Shown: positions 25,676-33,569 of the stretch, piece after piece
Layout: every line of letters starts with the position of its first letter
Position numbering within the stretch: position 1 is the first letter of the stretch
Source of the DNA: an uncultured Neglectibacter sp.
Lineage (GTDB): Bacteria > Bacillota > Clostridia > Oscillospirales > Acutalibacteraceae
NCBI GenBank assembly: GCA_904419785.1
Contig: CAJFSY010000006.1
Span: forward strand, 1-64,000
Reading direction: 5' to 3'
DNA: 64,000 nucleotides
Program-made: the position numbers and the translations under genes
The notes under the pieces: model-generated
Seen by the model: only the letters and a program-made list of their open reading frames with translations
Databases searched by the model: none
What the model was told of the DNA's origin: nothing

Positions 25676-26188
25676 ATGATTATTTGGCTGATCGGCATTT
25701 CTGGAGCAGGAAAAACCACTATAGGCCGCCGGTTGCATCAGTATTTTCAAGAGCAAGGCATCAAAAACGACATGATCGACGGAGATGATGTGCGTGACTT
25801 GTTCGACCGCGATCTAGGCTATACTGACGCAGACCGGGAAGCAAACATCAAACGCATCATCCTGGGCGCTTACCTTTTGGACCGAAACGACATTGTGGGC
25901 ATCATCTGCAACATCTCCCCCTTAGAGCATTTGCGGGCTCTTGCCCGGCGGAAAATTCCCGGATACCATGAAATATACCTGAAAAAAGACTTGTCTATTA
26001 GCCGCAAAAATGACGTAAAAGGCGTTTACCGGGACAACGAAGGGAAAACTCCTATTGTGGGGATCGACGCCTCTTTCGATGAGCCCCAACACCCAGACCT
26101 GGTGCTGGAAGTGGATAAAATGACAGAAGTTGAAACCTTCCAGGCCGTTTTGGATTATCTCGCACAGTGCGGAGGGAATAACGCATGA
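25676..26188 (+). CDS. cysC: Adenylylsulfate (APS) kinase
   Basis: 170 residues. Phosphorylates APS at the 3' position with ATP to give PAPS, the universal sulfuryl donor. The P-loop GISGAGKTT lies at 7-15; DGDDVRDLF and the DRxxNI segment (DADREANIKRI) form the APS site. The normal CxxRDxKGLY region is altered to LSISRKNDVKGVYRDNEG. In assimilatory pathways PAPS is reduced to sulfite; no reductase is seen here, and the neighbours point to PAPS use for sulfation. It overlaps the ATP sulfurylase gene by four bases (ATGA), so production of the two is coupled. ATGGAGGA precedes the start. Confidence 0.93.
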   Translation: MIIWLIGISGAGKTTIGRRLHQYFQEQGIKNDMIDGDDVRDLFDRDLGYTDADREANIKRIILGAYLLDRNDIVGIICNISPLEHLRALARRKIPGYHEIYLKKDLSISRKNDVKGVYRDNEGKTPIVGIDASFDEPQHPDLVLEVDKMTEVETFQAVLDYLAQCGGNNA

Positions 26189-27243
26189 ATCAAGTTGCCA
26201 TTAATGAAGAAACTCTTCAAGACGTTATCAATATAGAAACAGGATTGCTTGCCCCACTCACCGGTTTTATGGGAAAAGAAGATTTCCGCAATGTTGTAGA
26301 TAACTACTGCTTGGCTGATGGGAATGTTTTCACCATCCCCGTTACATTGGACGTGCCGGAAAACACTTACCGGGAAACGAAGCCCGGCGATACCCTTGCT
26401 TTAACGTTTCAAGGGAAGGCCGTTGCGGAACTGGAAGTGAAAAGCTTGTTTGAGGTGACCCCTGAGGACATCAGCAAAGTGTTTCTCACAGACGAAACCG
26501 CTCATCCTGGTGTAAAAAAAGAACTGGAGCGTTTCCCCTATCGTGTGGGCGGGCCTGTGCATTTGACAGACAAATCGTATTTAGAAGGGGCACTGCGTCC
26601 TGAGGATACCAAAAAAGTTTTCGCGGACCATGGCTGGAAAACTGTAGCGGGCTTTCAAACCAGAAACCCGGTACACAAGGCCCACGAGCATTTGCAGCGC
26701 GCCGCTTTGGAACTGTGCGACGGTTTGTTTATTAACCCCATTACCGGTTGGAAGAAAAAAGGGGATTTTACTGAGGAAGCTGTTATGGCCGCATACCACG
26801 CTATGAGCCAGCAGTTTTATCCAAAAGACCGGGTGCACATTGCCGGGCTCAAAACACAGATGCGTTATGCTGGGCCCCGTGAAGCCGTATTTCACGCCAT
26901 TATCCGGCGCAACCTGGGATGCACCCACTTTATCATTGGCCGCGATCACGCGGGCGTAGGCGGCTATTACGGCGCTTATGACGCCCACAAACTTGCCCAC
27001 AAGCTTGCTTCTGAACATGACCTGGGCATTCAGCTGCTGCTCATGCGGGAGCCTTATTACTGCAAAACCTGCGGACAAGTTGTCACAGACAAGCATTGCG
27101 CCCATTATGATACCGGCCGGGTAGAAATCAGCGGCACCATTATTCGCGGTTACATTTCCCAAGGCTACATCCCGGATGAGCTGATGATGCGCAAGGAAAT
27201 TTTTGAAGCAATCCTGGCCTGTGGGCAGATCTTCATTGAGTGA
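26185..27243 (+). CDS. sat: Sulfate adenylyltransferase (ATP sulfurylase)
   Basis: 352 residues. Joins sulfate to ATP to give APS and pyrophosphate. The catalytic QTRNPVHKAHE (158-168) and GRDHAGVGG (252-260) are intact. LAPLTGFMG opens the protein, and C293-x2-C296 with C305 form the zinc-type knuckle seen in many bacterial Sat proteins. It is somewhat shorter than the usual 380-400 residues because the N-terminal PUA-like domain is trimmed. It is the monofunctional bacterial/archaeal Sat type, not CysD/CysN. With cysC it forms a complete sulfate-to-PAPS route. Confidence 0.95.
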   Translation: MNQVAINEETLQDVINIETGLLAPLTGFMGKEDFRNVVDNYCLADGNVFTIPVTLDVPENTYRETKPGDTLALTFQGKAVAELEVKSLFEVTPEDISKVFLTDETAHPGVKKELERFPYRVGGPVHLTDKSYLEGALRPEDTKKVFADHGWKTVAGFQTRNPVHKAHEHLQRAALELCDGLFINPITGWKKKGDFTEEAVMAAYHAMSQQFYPKDRVHIAGLKTQMRYAGPREAVFHAIIRRNLGCTHFIIGRDHAGVGGYYGAYDAHKLAHKLASEHDLGIQLLLMREPYYCKTCGQVVTDKHCAHYDTGRVEISGTIIRGYISQGYIPDELMMRKEIFEAILACGQIFIE

Positions 27244-27249
27244 GCCTGT

Positions 27250-27495
27250 ATGAATTCTCAAGCCGCATTGAAGAAACTGCGCGAGCTTCTGGATGATGAG
27301 ACGTATCAAAAAGTGATGGAAGAACTGGCGGGAACAACGGTATATTTTCCGGCCAGCGGGACTCCCACCGACAGGAATGAGCGCAACCTGATGCTTAAAG
27401 ATGACTTTTACAGCGGTCAGTATGAAATCGCTGATTTAGCCCACAAATACGATCTGAGCATTTCCAGAACCTATAAAATTTTGCAGTCAAAGTAA
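27250..27495 (+). CDS. Small HTH protein (Mor-like fold)
   Basis: 81 residues. The C-terminal half, from RNERNLMLKDDFYSGQYEIA to HKYDLSISRTYKILQSK, is a helix-turn-helix like that of Mor/C-type activators: an IADLAHKYDLS turn and an SRTYKIL recognition helix. The N-terminal half (LKKLRELLDDETYQKVMEEL) is a helical, probably dimerising segment. It starts six bases after the ATP sulfurylase gene, without much of a ribosome site (GAGTGAGCCTG), so coupling is likely. A local regulator of this cluster is the simplest idea. I know of no characterised homologue. Confidence 0.6.
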   Translation: MNSQAALKKLRELLDDETYQKVMEELAGTTVYFPASGTPTDRNERNLMLKDDFYSGQYEIADLAHKYDLSISRTYKILQSK

Positions 27496-27601
27496 ATTTT
27501 CCTTCTTTCTTGGAGTACGACCAAAACCCCCGTTTTGCTATTTTATTGCAAAATGAGACGTGGTATACTGAAATCACTTCAAGAAGAAGGGAGATATCCA
27601 C

Positions 27602-28903
27602 ATGAGCTTAGAAACTTTGAAAGACCAAGAGGTGTTTGTCACCTTTTTAGCTTTGGCCTTGCTGCTTGCAGGCGCCTATATTGGTGGAAAGATTGTAGAG
27701 GTGTTTCGGGCGCCAAAAGTGATCGGCGAGATTTTGGGAGGAATGCTTTTCGGAGGCACTTTTCTCTATCACTTCTTCCCCTCCGCCATGGAAGCTGTTT
27801 TCCAAGCCTATCCCCAAGAAGGGAAAGTTTTGAACCTGGTATATCAGCTGGGCCTGATCTTCCTCATGTTCTGTTCCGGTTTCAATACCCAGATCGAAGT
27901 GGGAAAAGAAAACCGCCGGATCATCAGCTGTGTTTTTATCGGGGCCACGATCCTTCCCATGCTAGGCGGCATCCCCTTCGCCTTTTTCATGAAAGAGCAT
28001 TTTATCGGCGAGGCGGGCAATCAGCTCTCTTTTGTTTTAGTGTTTATTATCGGTGTGGCCATCACATCCATCCCGGTGATCTCCAAGATCTTTTTCGATA
28101 TGGGCGTGATGAATACTCCATTTACCAATACCGTACTTACCGCCTCCACGTTACAGGACCTTTGTTTATGGATCTTGTTAAATCTGGCTACCCGGGTGGC
28201 TGAAACCGGCACAGCCAATCCCTTGGATATGGCGTTGGTGGTCATTTTGACATTGGGCATGTTCGTAGTGGCAAAACTTTTTGCCGACCATCTTCCTTTT
28301 GGATATCACGGCAAAGTAAAGGCAACCGACTTTTACACCATCAGTTTTGTAGCTCTCTTCCTTGTTTGCGCTTTGTTGTGCCGTGTGGGGATCAATATCA
28401 TGTATTCCGCTTTCCTGGTGGGATATTTGGTAAAAGCTATTTCCAAACGGGATGAAGCCGCCAAAGGCCGCATAGAAGCTGTTTCGAATTTCGCGTTTTC
28501 CTTTTTCGTGCCGGTCTACTTTGCTTTAGTAGGCATCCAGCTGAACTTGCTGCATCATTTTTCCTTTGCGCGTTTCGCCTTGTTCTTTGTGGTTGCCTTC
28601 GGCCTGGAAGCGATTGGGACCATTTTGATGCTGCAATTCACCAATCTGCGCAAATCTGTAATTGGGAATTTCGCGGTCACTATGAACGCTCGTGGCGGCC
28701 CTGGCATCGTATTAGCCACTGTGGCATACGCCAGCAAAATTATCAGCATTGAATTTTTCACTGTGCTTATCCTGACCACCATGCTTTCTTCCATGATCGC
28801 CGGCTATTGGCTGCGCTATCAGCAGAAGAAAGACCCTGAGATTTTCCATAAACTTACAAAAGAAGGAGGAGATGGGGTCTCTACCCATCAAGAAAAAGCA
28901 TGA
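27602..28903 (+). CDS. CPA-type cation:proton antiporter (Kef/NhaP-like)
   Basis: 433 residues with about 12 hydrophobic segments and no soluble regulatory domain. KVIGEILGGMLFGG resembles the first-helix motif of monovalent cation:proton antiporter-2 proteins, and ARGGPGIVLATVAYASKIIS the later R-G-x-x-x-x-A motif. The best guess is Na+ or K+/H+ exchange at the membrane. Its presence inside a PAPS cluster is unexplained: it may supply or export an ion or anion linked to sulfation. 106 bases separate it from the HTH gene, with a TATACT-like -10 (27564-27569) that could be an internal promoter; GAAGGGAGA precedes the ATG. It overlaps the next gene by four bases. Confidence 0.8.
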   Translation: MSLETLKDQEVFVTFLALALLLAGAYIGGKIVEVFRAPKVIGEILGGMLFGGTFLYHFFPSAMEAVFQAYPQEGKVLNLVYQLGLIFLMFCSGFNTQIEVGKENRRIISCVFIGATILPMLGGIPFAFFMKEHFIGEAGNQLSFVLVFIIGVAITSIPVISKIFFDMGVMNTPFTNTVLTASTLQDLCLWILLNLATRVAETGTANPLDMALVVILTLGMFVVAKLFADHLPFGYHGKVKATDFYTISFVALFLVCALLCRVGINIMYSAFLVGYLVKAISKRDEAAKGRIEAVSNFAFSFFVPVYFALVGIQLNLLHHFSFARFALFFVVAFGLEAIGTILMLQFTNLRKSVIGNFAVTMNARGGPGIVLATVAYASKIISIEFFTVLILTTMLSSMIAGYWLRYQQKKDPEIFHKLTKEGGDGVSTHQEKA

Positions 28904-29859
28904 AAAAGTATATTTTAACTGTAGGACCTGCCCTTGGCACAGAAGTACCGCTGAAAGAAGTTCATAACGAAAAGAACATTTACCGCATCAACGGCGCTCA
29001 CGGAAGCATTGAAGATATCGAGCGGATGATCCAGAACATCCGCAGCCAGATCCCTGAAAGCGAGATCTTGCTGGACCTTCCGGGAAACAAAGTGCGCACC
29101 GCAAACATCAAGGAAGGCATCCAGTTGGAAAAGGGGAAAACATTCACCCTTTCTTGCGACCATTTTAACTACCGTGATTTTTACCGCCATTTGAAACCCG
29201 GTATGACCGCATGGGCCAACGACAGCATTTTCGAGTTTGAAGTTGTCTCTGCAGATGAGAACGGCATTGTGTTCCTATCCAAATCTGATGGCGTTTTGAT
29301 CAATAATAAAGGCGTACACGTGCGGGGCATCCACAAAGATATCCCCTTCCTGTTTGAAAAAGACCGCCAGTTGATCGACTTGGCTAACCGCTACAAATTG
29401 GATTATGTGGGCCTTTCCTTTGTACGCTTCCCTGAAAACGTGAAGGAAGCCGCCGCCCTGATCGGCAGTGGCACAAAGATCATTTCCAAGATCGAGACCA
29501 TTGACGCTGTTGAGCATTTGAAAGAGATCCTTCCCTTGGTAAAATACATTCTGGTGGACCGGGGCGACCTTTCCACGGATATTGGCATCGCAAAGATTCC
29601 GCGGTTCCAGAAATATATTATTGAAAAGGCCCTCTACGCCAACGTTAAAGTCTTTTTAGCCACCCAGGTCCTTAAGAACATGGAGACCAAGCCCATCCCC
29701 ACTATCGGTGAGATCGAGGCCCTGTATGAGATCATGAAATCCGGCGTATACGGCGTTCAGATGTCCGAAGAGACCGCTGTGGGACGCTATGTTCCCGAAT
29801 GCGTGGCTATGCTGAACGAAATGAGCCAGGAAGTGGAATCCGAAACGATTCAGCTTTGA
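28900..29859 (+). CDS. Pyruvate-kinase-like protein lacking the C-terminal domain
   Basis: 319 residues against about 470-585 for pyruvate kinases. It has the TIM barrel and a short B-domain but no C-terminal allosteric domain. Recognisable motifs: ILTVGPALG (TIGPAS equivalent), YRINGAHG (the NFSHG site, changed to NGAHG), LDLPGNKVRT (equivalent to D-x-KGPEIR), IISKIETIDA with the catalytic K197 retained, LVDRGDLST (VARGDLG equivalent), ATQVLKN and MSEETAVG (SGETA equivalent). The metal/phosphate loops are altered, so normal PEP-to-ATP catalysis is doubtful. It overlaps the antiporter gene by four bases. Its role in the cluster is unknown; a PEP- or phosphosulfate-related reaction or a regulatory role are possibilities only. 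Confidence 0.8.
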   Translation: MKKYILTVGPALGTEVPLKEVHNEKNIYRINGAHGSIEDIERMIQNIRSQIPESEILLDLPGNKVRTANIKEGIQLEKGKTFTLSCDHFNYRDFYRHLKPGMTAWANDSIFEFEVVSADENGIVFLSKSDGVLINNKGVHVRGIHKDIPFLFEKDRQLIDLANRYKLDYVGLSFVRFPENVKEAAALIGSGTKIISKIETIDAVEHLKEILPLVKYILVDRGDLSTDIGIAKIPRFQKYIIEKALYANVKVFLATQVLKNMETKPIPTIGEIEALYEIMKSGVYGVQMSEETAVGRYVPECVAMLNEMSQEVESETIQL

Positions 29860-29900
29860 TTTGGCCGAAATTATTTGAAAGATAGACTGAGGAACTTTGT

Positions 29901-30716
29901 ATGATACAACCATCAGACCTACACACCCATTCTCAAGCTTCCGACGGGCAATATACCCCCAGGGAGCTGGTGGGGCTGGCAAAAGCAGCTGGCATCCAAT
30001 GCCTGGCGATGACAGATCACGATACCATTGACGGTGTGGAAGAGGCTGTTGCGGCAGGGCAAGACGCAGGCATTACCGTTTTGCGGGGCGTGGAATTTGG
30101 CGCCAGTGAAGACCGCCATCTGCACATATTGGGATTGAATCTCACCTCCGGCTGTGCCGCTTTAGAGCAACTGTGCCAGACTTTGAAAGACAGCCGCAAT
30201 CAGAGGAAATACCGCATTGTGGATTTTCTTGAGGAAAAAGGGATTCACATCGATCTGAAAGAAGTGGAAGAATTGGCAGGCGGCGATGTGATCGCCCGGC
30301 CTCACTTCGCCCAAATCTTGGTGCGTCACGGCTATGTGGCCTCTACCCGGGAAGCTTTCGACCGTTACCTGGATACCAACGAATACCAGCGCATAGAGCG
30401 CTTTAAAGCTGATGCCTCCACTTGCATCGACATTATCCACAAAGCCGGTGGAAAAGCGGTGTTGGCCCATCCTTACCAGCTGAAATTCTCTGACGAAAAG
30501 CTGGAGGACATGGTAGTCCAGCTGAAAGAACAGGGATTAGACGGTATCGAGTGCTATTATCCCAAGCATACTCCCGCTATGGTAGAACAATACTTAGGCT
30601 TTGCGAAAAAATACGCCCTTCATATCAGCGGGGGCAGCGATTTCCATGGAGAAAAGGTAAAACCTGATATCGCTTTGCGACCCTTGCCTTTGGAATTAGA
30701 TTGGTTGTTGTGCTGA
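29901..30716 (+). CDS. PHP-domain phosphoesterase, candidate PAP phosphatase
   Basis: 271 residues with a full set of PHP metal ligands: H8/H10 (DLHTHS), D15, H40 (TDHDT), E65 (GVEF), H75, H135 (ARPH), H190 (LAHPY), D247 and H249 (SGGSDFHG). The sequence belongs with the TrpH/YciV (RNase AM) group, which includes enzymes that remove the 3'-phosphate from 3',5'-nucleotide bisphosphates. Sulfotransferases release exactly such a product (PAP), which inhibits them and must be cleared. Position at the end of the PAPS cluster makes this function likely but unproven. A strong terminator begins 22 bases after the stop. Confidence 0.85.
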   Translation: MIQPSDLHTHSQASDGQYTPRELVGLAKAAGIQCLAMTDHDTIDGVEEAVAAGQDAGITVLRGVEFGASEDRHLHILGLNLTSGCAALEQLCQTLKDSRNQRKYRIVDFLEEKGIHIDLKEVEELAGGDVIARPHFAQILVRHGYVASTREAFDRYLDTNEYQRIERFKADASTCIDIIHKAGGKAVLAHPYQLKFSDEKLEDMVVQLKEQGLDGIECYYPKHTPAMVEQYLGFAKKYALHISGGSDFHGEKVKPDIALRPLPLELDWLLC

Positions 30717-30737
30717 AAGTTTATATAAATTAAGAAA

Positions 30738-30772
30738 GGAAGCTGCCCGCTCATTGGGACAGCTTCCTTTTT
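30738..30772 (+). terminator. Terminator closing the PAPS/sulfation cluster
   Basis: GGAAGCTGCCC pairs with GGGACAGCTTCC with one bulge and is followed by TTTTTT. It lies between convergent genes (PHP protein on plus, hemerythrin on minus) and may serve both. Confidence 0.85.
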
Positions 30773-30785
30773 TATGGCTGCTTTC

Positions 30786-31181
30786 TTATTTCTTCAAAAA
30801 GGCTCCCAGCTTCTTATCCGCCACACGAATGTGGGAGATCAAAACGCCTACATGACCGTTTAAGTTGGCCAAGTCGCCTACTGTGGGCCCTGACATGGGA
30901 ATGGCTGCACCGATCTCGCGCAGCTTCCGCTTATAGTTGTCATGGAACAGCTTGTGGGTGTTGTACTCAGGATACTTAGCCTGCTGCTGCAACTGCTCTT
31001 CGTGGGCAAAATGCTTATCCACATAGTCCAGCAGGAATCGGAGGGTAGACTCGATCTTCGCACGGCCCTGACCACTGCTGCAAGCGTCCATCAGCTGGTT
31101 TATGGCATTGAACAGCTGACGATGTTCGCTATCGATGATAGCGTTTCCGGTCTCCAAGTCTTTTGTCAATTCGTACTTCAT
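30786..31181 (-). CDS. Bacteriohemerythrin
   Basis: 131 residues, a single four-helix hemerythrin domain. All di-iron ligands of the family are present: H20, H57, E61, H76, H80, H117 and D122. Such single-domain proteins bind O2 reversibly and are common in anaerobic and microaerophilic motile bacteria, where they may sense, store or scavenge oxygen, possibly alongside chemotaxis. It is monocistronic, convergent with the PHP gene and divergent from the Clp-like gene. AAAGGAGC precedes the start. Confidence 0.93.
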   Translation of the reverse strand: MKYELTKDLETGNAIIDSEHRQLFNAINQLMDACSSGQGRAKIESTLRFLLDYVDKHFAHEEQLQQQAKYPEYNTHKLFHDNYKRKLREIGAAIPMSGPTVGDLANLNGHVGVLISHIRVADKKLGAFLKK

Positions 31182-31269
31182 AGTTGTCTGCTCCTTTCAA
31201 AAGCACAGTTATTTTCTCTATAGTAAAGCCCAATCCACTGATAAATCGGGAATTATGTGCCCATACTTT

Positions 31270-31303
31270 CCTTGGTTCAGCTTTCCAGAGCTGACCAAGG
31301 AGG
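31270..31303 (+). promoter_or_regulatory. Hairpin overlapping the ribosome site of the Clp-like gene
   Basis: CCTTGG-T-TCAGCT (31270-31282) pairs with AGCTGA-CCAAGG (31289-31300), 12 bp with one bulged T. The Shine-Dalgarno AAGGAGG (31297-31303) begins inside the 3' arm, so folding would hide part of it. There is no T-run, so it is not a terminator. A translational switch such as an RNA thermometer is possible but unproven. Confidence 0.5.
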
Positions 31304-31309
31304 TCTTTT

Positions 31310-32671
31310 ATGGAGTTCGATTTTTCTTACTTTTGTTCTTGCAGCCCTGAAGAGTATCAGGTAATTCATCATTATACAGACTATTACGCCGATTTGGGCG
31401 CTGCGTACCAATTTCCCAGGTGCCATATGGCCCCAGGATGTGCCCCACAATGGGCTACTCTCAGCTTTTGGCGCAATACAGAAGGGTATCATCTTGGCTT
31501 TCAGCCCCGGATACTTTACCAGGGTACAAGCCAAGGACTTGCCAAGTTTTTTCAAACCAGCAGCCACTCGTTTCCCACTTTTGAAGCCATGACCCAATGC
31601 TTACGCTCTTTGAAACAAGAACTTGGGCAAGAATCTCTGCCTTTGCTCTATAGGGTGCTCAACGCTGCGCTGCAATCGCTGGTATTAGGACAAACCTCTG
31701 CTGTGGAGGAAGTCGCGTTTAAACTTTACGGCCACATCTGGAAAAAGAACCCAGCGCGGCCGCTTTCTCTTATTTTTTACGGTCCCACAGGCGTAGGAAA
31801 GTCAGAACTGGGAAAAGCTATCGCCCCGGTACTCAACCGGCAGTGCGGCAAAGAAACTTACCAGTTTGTCTGGACAGAACTGAATACCTTTACCCAGGCC
31901 CATTCTGTCTACCGCCTTACCGGAGCGCCTCCCGGCTATGTAGGGTACGACGACCAACCCATCTTCGAAGCGGTGCGCCGCAACCCTTACACTGTGTTTA
32001 TGTTCGACGAGCTGGAAAAAGCCCATCCGGAAGTGCTGAAAGTGTTCATGTCCATTTTGGACGAAGGCCGCTGCACAGCCCGGAAAGAGGACTCCCAAGG
32101 CAACCGGGAACTGGATTTCCGCCATTGTGTCTTTCTGTTCACTACAAACCAAGACCTTTCGGAAAACGGTTCCCAGCCTTTAGGATTCACCGGAACACCA
32201 GAGAAAGAACTTACCTCCAAAAGCTGGGAACAGCCGCTGCTTAGCCAATCTCCCATGGGAACCCTGGCCCACCGTTTGTTTCTTGAAAGCGAAACAGCCC
32301 GGCAAGCCATGGTACGTTCCGGCGCTTTAAAAGAGATCGCAGGCCGGTTCAGCGGCATTATCCCCTTTCGCCCGCTGGATTCTCAGGCAAAGATCGCTAT
32401 CACCGCAAAACAGATCGTTTCGTTGGGAAAAGAATACGGTTTACAGCTGGAAGAAGTAGACCCGGAAATCGTTCAGGCAGTTACTCCAAAAGAATCTTTT
32501 TCCGTGCGGTCCTCGCTGGGCATTTTAGAGGGCATTTTCACCCCCCTGTTCGCCCAGCAGCCACGCTCGCAAGGGACCCGCTTCAAGCTTGCCGGCCCTT
32601 TGGAAAACATGGCACTGGTCCCTTTAGCTCCATTGCCTCAAAAAGACGAACCGGTCAAAGTGGTATGTTAA
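31310..32671 (+). CDS. Stand-alone Clp-type AAA+ ATPase (ClpA/ClpB D2-like)
   Basis: 453 residues. One AAA+ module of the Clp/Hsp100 second-domain type: Walker A GPTGVGKSE (158-166), pore loop GAPPGYVGYD (205-214), Walker B VFMFDELEK (229-237), sensor-1 TTN (278-280) and a C-terminal small domain with KQIVSLGKEYGL. It lacks the first AAA+ domain, the Clp N-domain and the ClpB middle coiled coil. The N-terminal 145 residues (SCSPEEYQVIHHYTDYYADL, many Tyr and Cys) are unrecognised. It may be an unfoldase or remodelling factor for a specific partner. A hairpin partly covers its ribosome site. The gene converges on the lipoprotein gene with a four-base overlap. Confidence 0.8.
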   Translation: MEFDFSYFCSCSPEEYQVIHHYTDYYADLGAAYQFPRCHMAPGCAPQWATLSFWRNTEGYHLGFQPRILYQGTSQGLAKFFQTSSHSFPTFEAMTQCLRSLKQELGQESLPLLYRVLNAALQSLVLGQTSAVEEVAFKLYGHIWKKNPARPLSLIFYGPTGVGKSELGKAIAPVLNRQCGKETYQFVWTELNTFTQAHSVYRLTGAPPGYVGYDDQPIFEAVRRNPYTVFMFDELEKAHPEVLKVFMSILDEGRCTARKEDSQGNRELDFRHCVFLFTTNQDLSENGSQPLGFTGTPEKELTSKSWEQPLLSQSPMGTLAHRLFLESETARQAMVRSGALKEIAGRFSGIIPFRPLDSQAKIAITAKQIVSLGKEYGLQLEEVDPEIVQAVTPKESFSVRSSLGILEGIFTPLFAQQPRSQGTRFKLAGPLENMALVPLAPLPQKDEPVKVVC

Positions 32672-33498
32672 GCTGGAAGAGCAATGGGCAGCTGGGATAC
32701 TTCACCTGTATCCATGTCCACGCGGTAAATGTATTCCCCACTGCTGCTCATCAAATACATGCCTACAAAATGATTCGTTTCTCCGGCATTATTACGGCTA
32801 TACACTTGCAGTTTTACGCAAGGATGCTCATCTACCAGCACATTGCCACTCATAACGTACACTTCATATTCCGACATGCTCTCACCGCTCAAACCAAGGT
32901 CCGCGGGGGTGAGGCTGTTGAAATAATCCACCATTTCGTTTTCAGACATGGGCTCGATGGGTTCCGCGTCCTCCGCCAGCTGAATGGTGCCCTCATCGGT
33001 ACCAACGGTCACCACGCATTCTCCCGGTGACCAGGAAAGCTCCATAGTAAGCAGCTGATCTTGAGAGACTTCCTCAGTTTCACCTTCGGCAGGTGCGCTG
33101 CTGCTTTCTTCCTGGGCAGAGACTTCGCTGGTCTCTCCTTCCCCGCTTCCCTCGCTGAGAGTCTTAGCCAAAAACACCTGATTCTCCTCGGTGGAATAGT
33201 TGGGGTGTTGCACTTGAACGTAATCTTGGTTTACCACTACAAAGCCGTTTTCCTCTTGGGTCAATTCCTGCACGTAGCTTTGCACTGCCACACCGGGCTC
33301 TTTTACCCCTTTATAGGTATAGACTTCCGAAGAAGCTTCTGTTACGCCTGTTTCATCTTCCAGGCTCAAAGCCGCTACGTCCACCCCGCCTACTTGATAA
33401 GTGGCGGGCAGCGTGCTGGCTTCTTTCTGTTGGCAGCCCGCAAAGGCGCTTAACACCATAGCTGCCATGAGGATCGCAAATAGCTTATGTGTTTTCAT
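32668..33498 (-). CDS. Putative lipoprotein of unknown function
   Basis: 276 residues. The signal peptide with lipobox LSAFAGC puts the lipidated cysteine at 22, so the protein is anchored on the outer face of the membrane. The mature part has an acidic, Glu/Ser-rich disordered stretch (about 120-150: SEGSGEGETSEVSAQEESSS) and a C-terminal beta-rich domain (EYEVYVMSGNVLVDEHPCVKL to YRVDMDTGEVSQL) like those of small secreted proteins that carry no known activity. The gene is single, with the FtsA-like gene 71 bases upstream in the same direction. Confidence 0.75.
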   Translation of the reverse strand: MKTHKLFAILMAAMVLSAFAGCQQKEASTLPATYQVGGVDVAALSLEDETGVTEASSEVYTYKGVKEPGVAVQSYVQELTQEENGFVVVNQDYVQVQHPNYSTEENQVFLAKTLSEGSGEGETSEVSAQEESSSAPAEGETEEVSQDQLLTMELSWSPGECVVTVGTDEGTIQLAEDAEPIEPMSENEMVDYFNSLTPADLGLSGESMSEYEVYVMSGNVLVDEHPCVKLQVYSRNNAGETNHFVGMYLMSSSGEYIYRVDMDTGEVSQLPIALPA

Positions 33499-33569
33499 AC
33501 GCTTGCGTCATCTCCTGTCTTTTAGAAAAAGAACTTTAAAATTTATTTCCATCCGCCCGCAAAATGATC

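Noticed and set aside
25676-27243. cysC-sat considered as an assimilatory sulfate reduction operon
   Set aside because: No APS/PAPS reductase, sulfite reductase or cysteine synthesis gene is nearby; the neighbours fit PAPS use for sulfation better.
27250-27495. Mor-like protein considered as a prophage remnant
   Set aside because: No phage genes nearby, and it is tightly spaced within the PAPS operon.
31270-31300. Hairpin considered as a transcription terminator
   Set aside because: No T-run follows, and the Shine-Dalgarno of the next gene overlaps its 3' arm.
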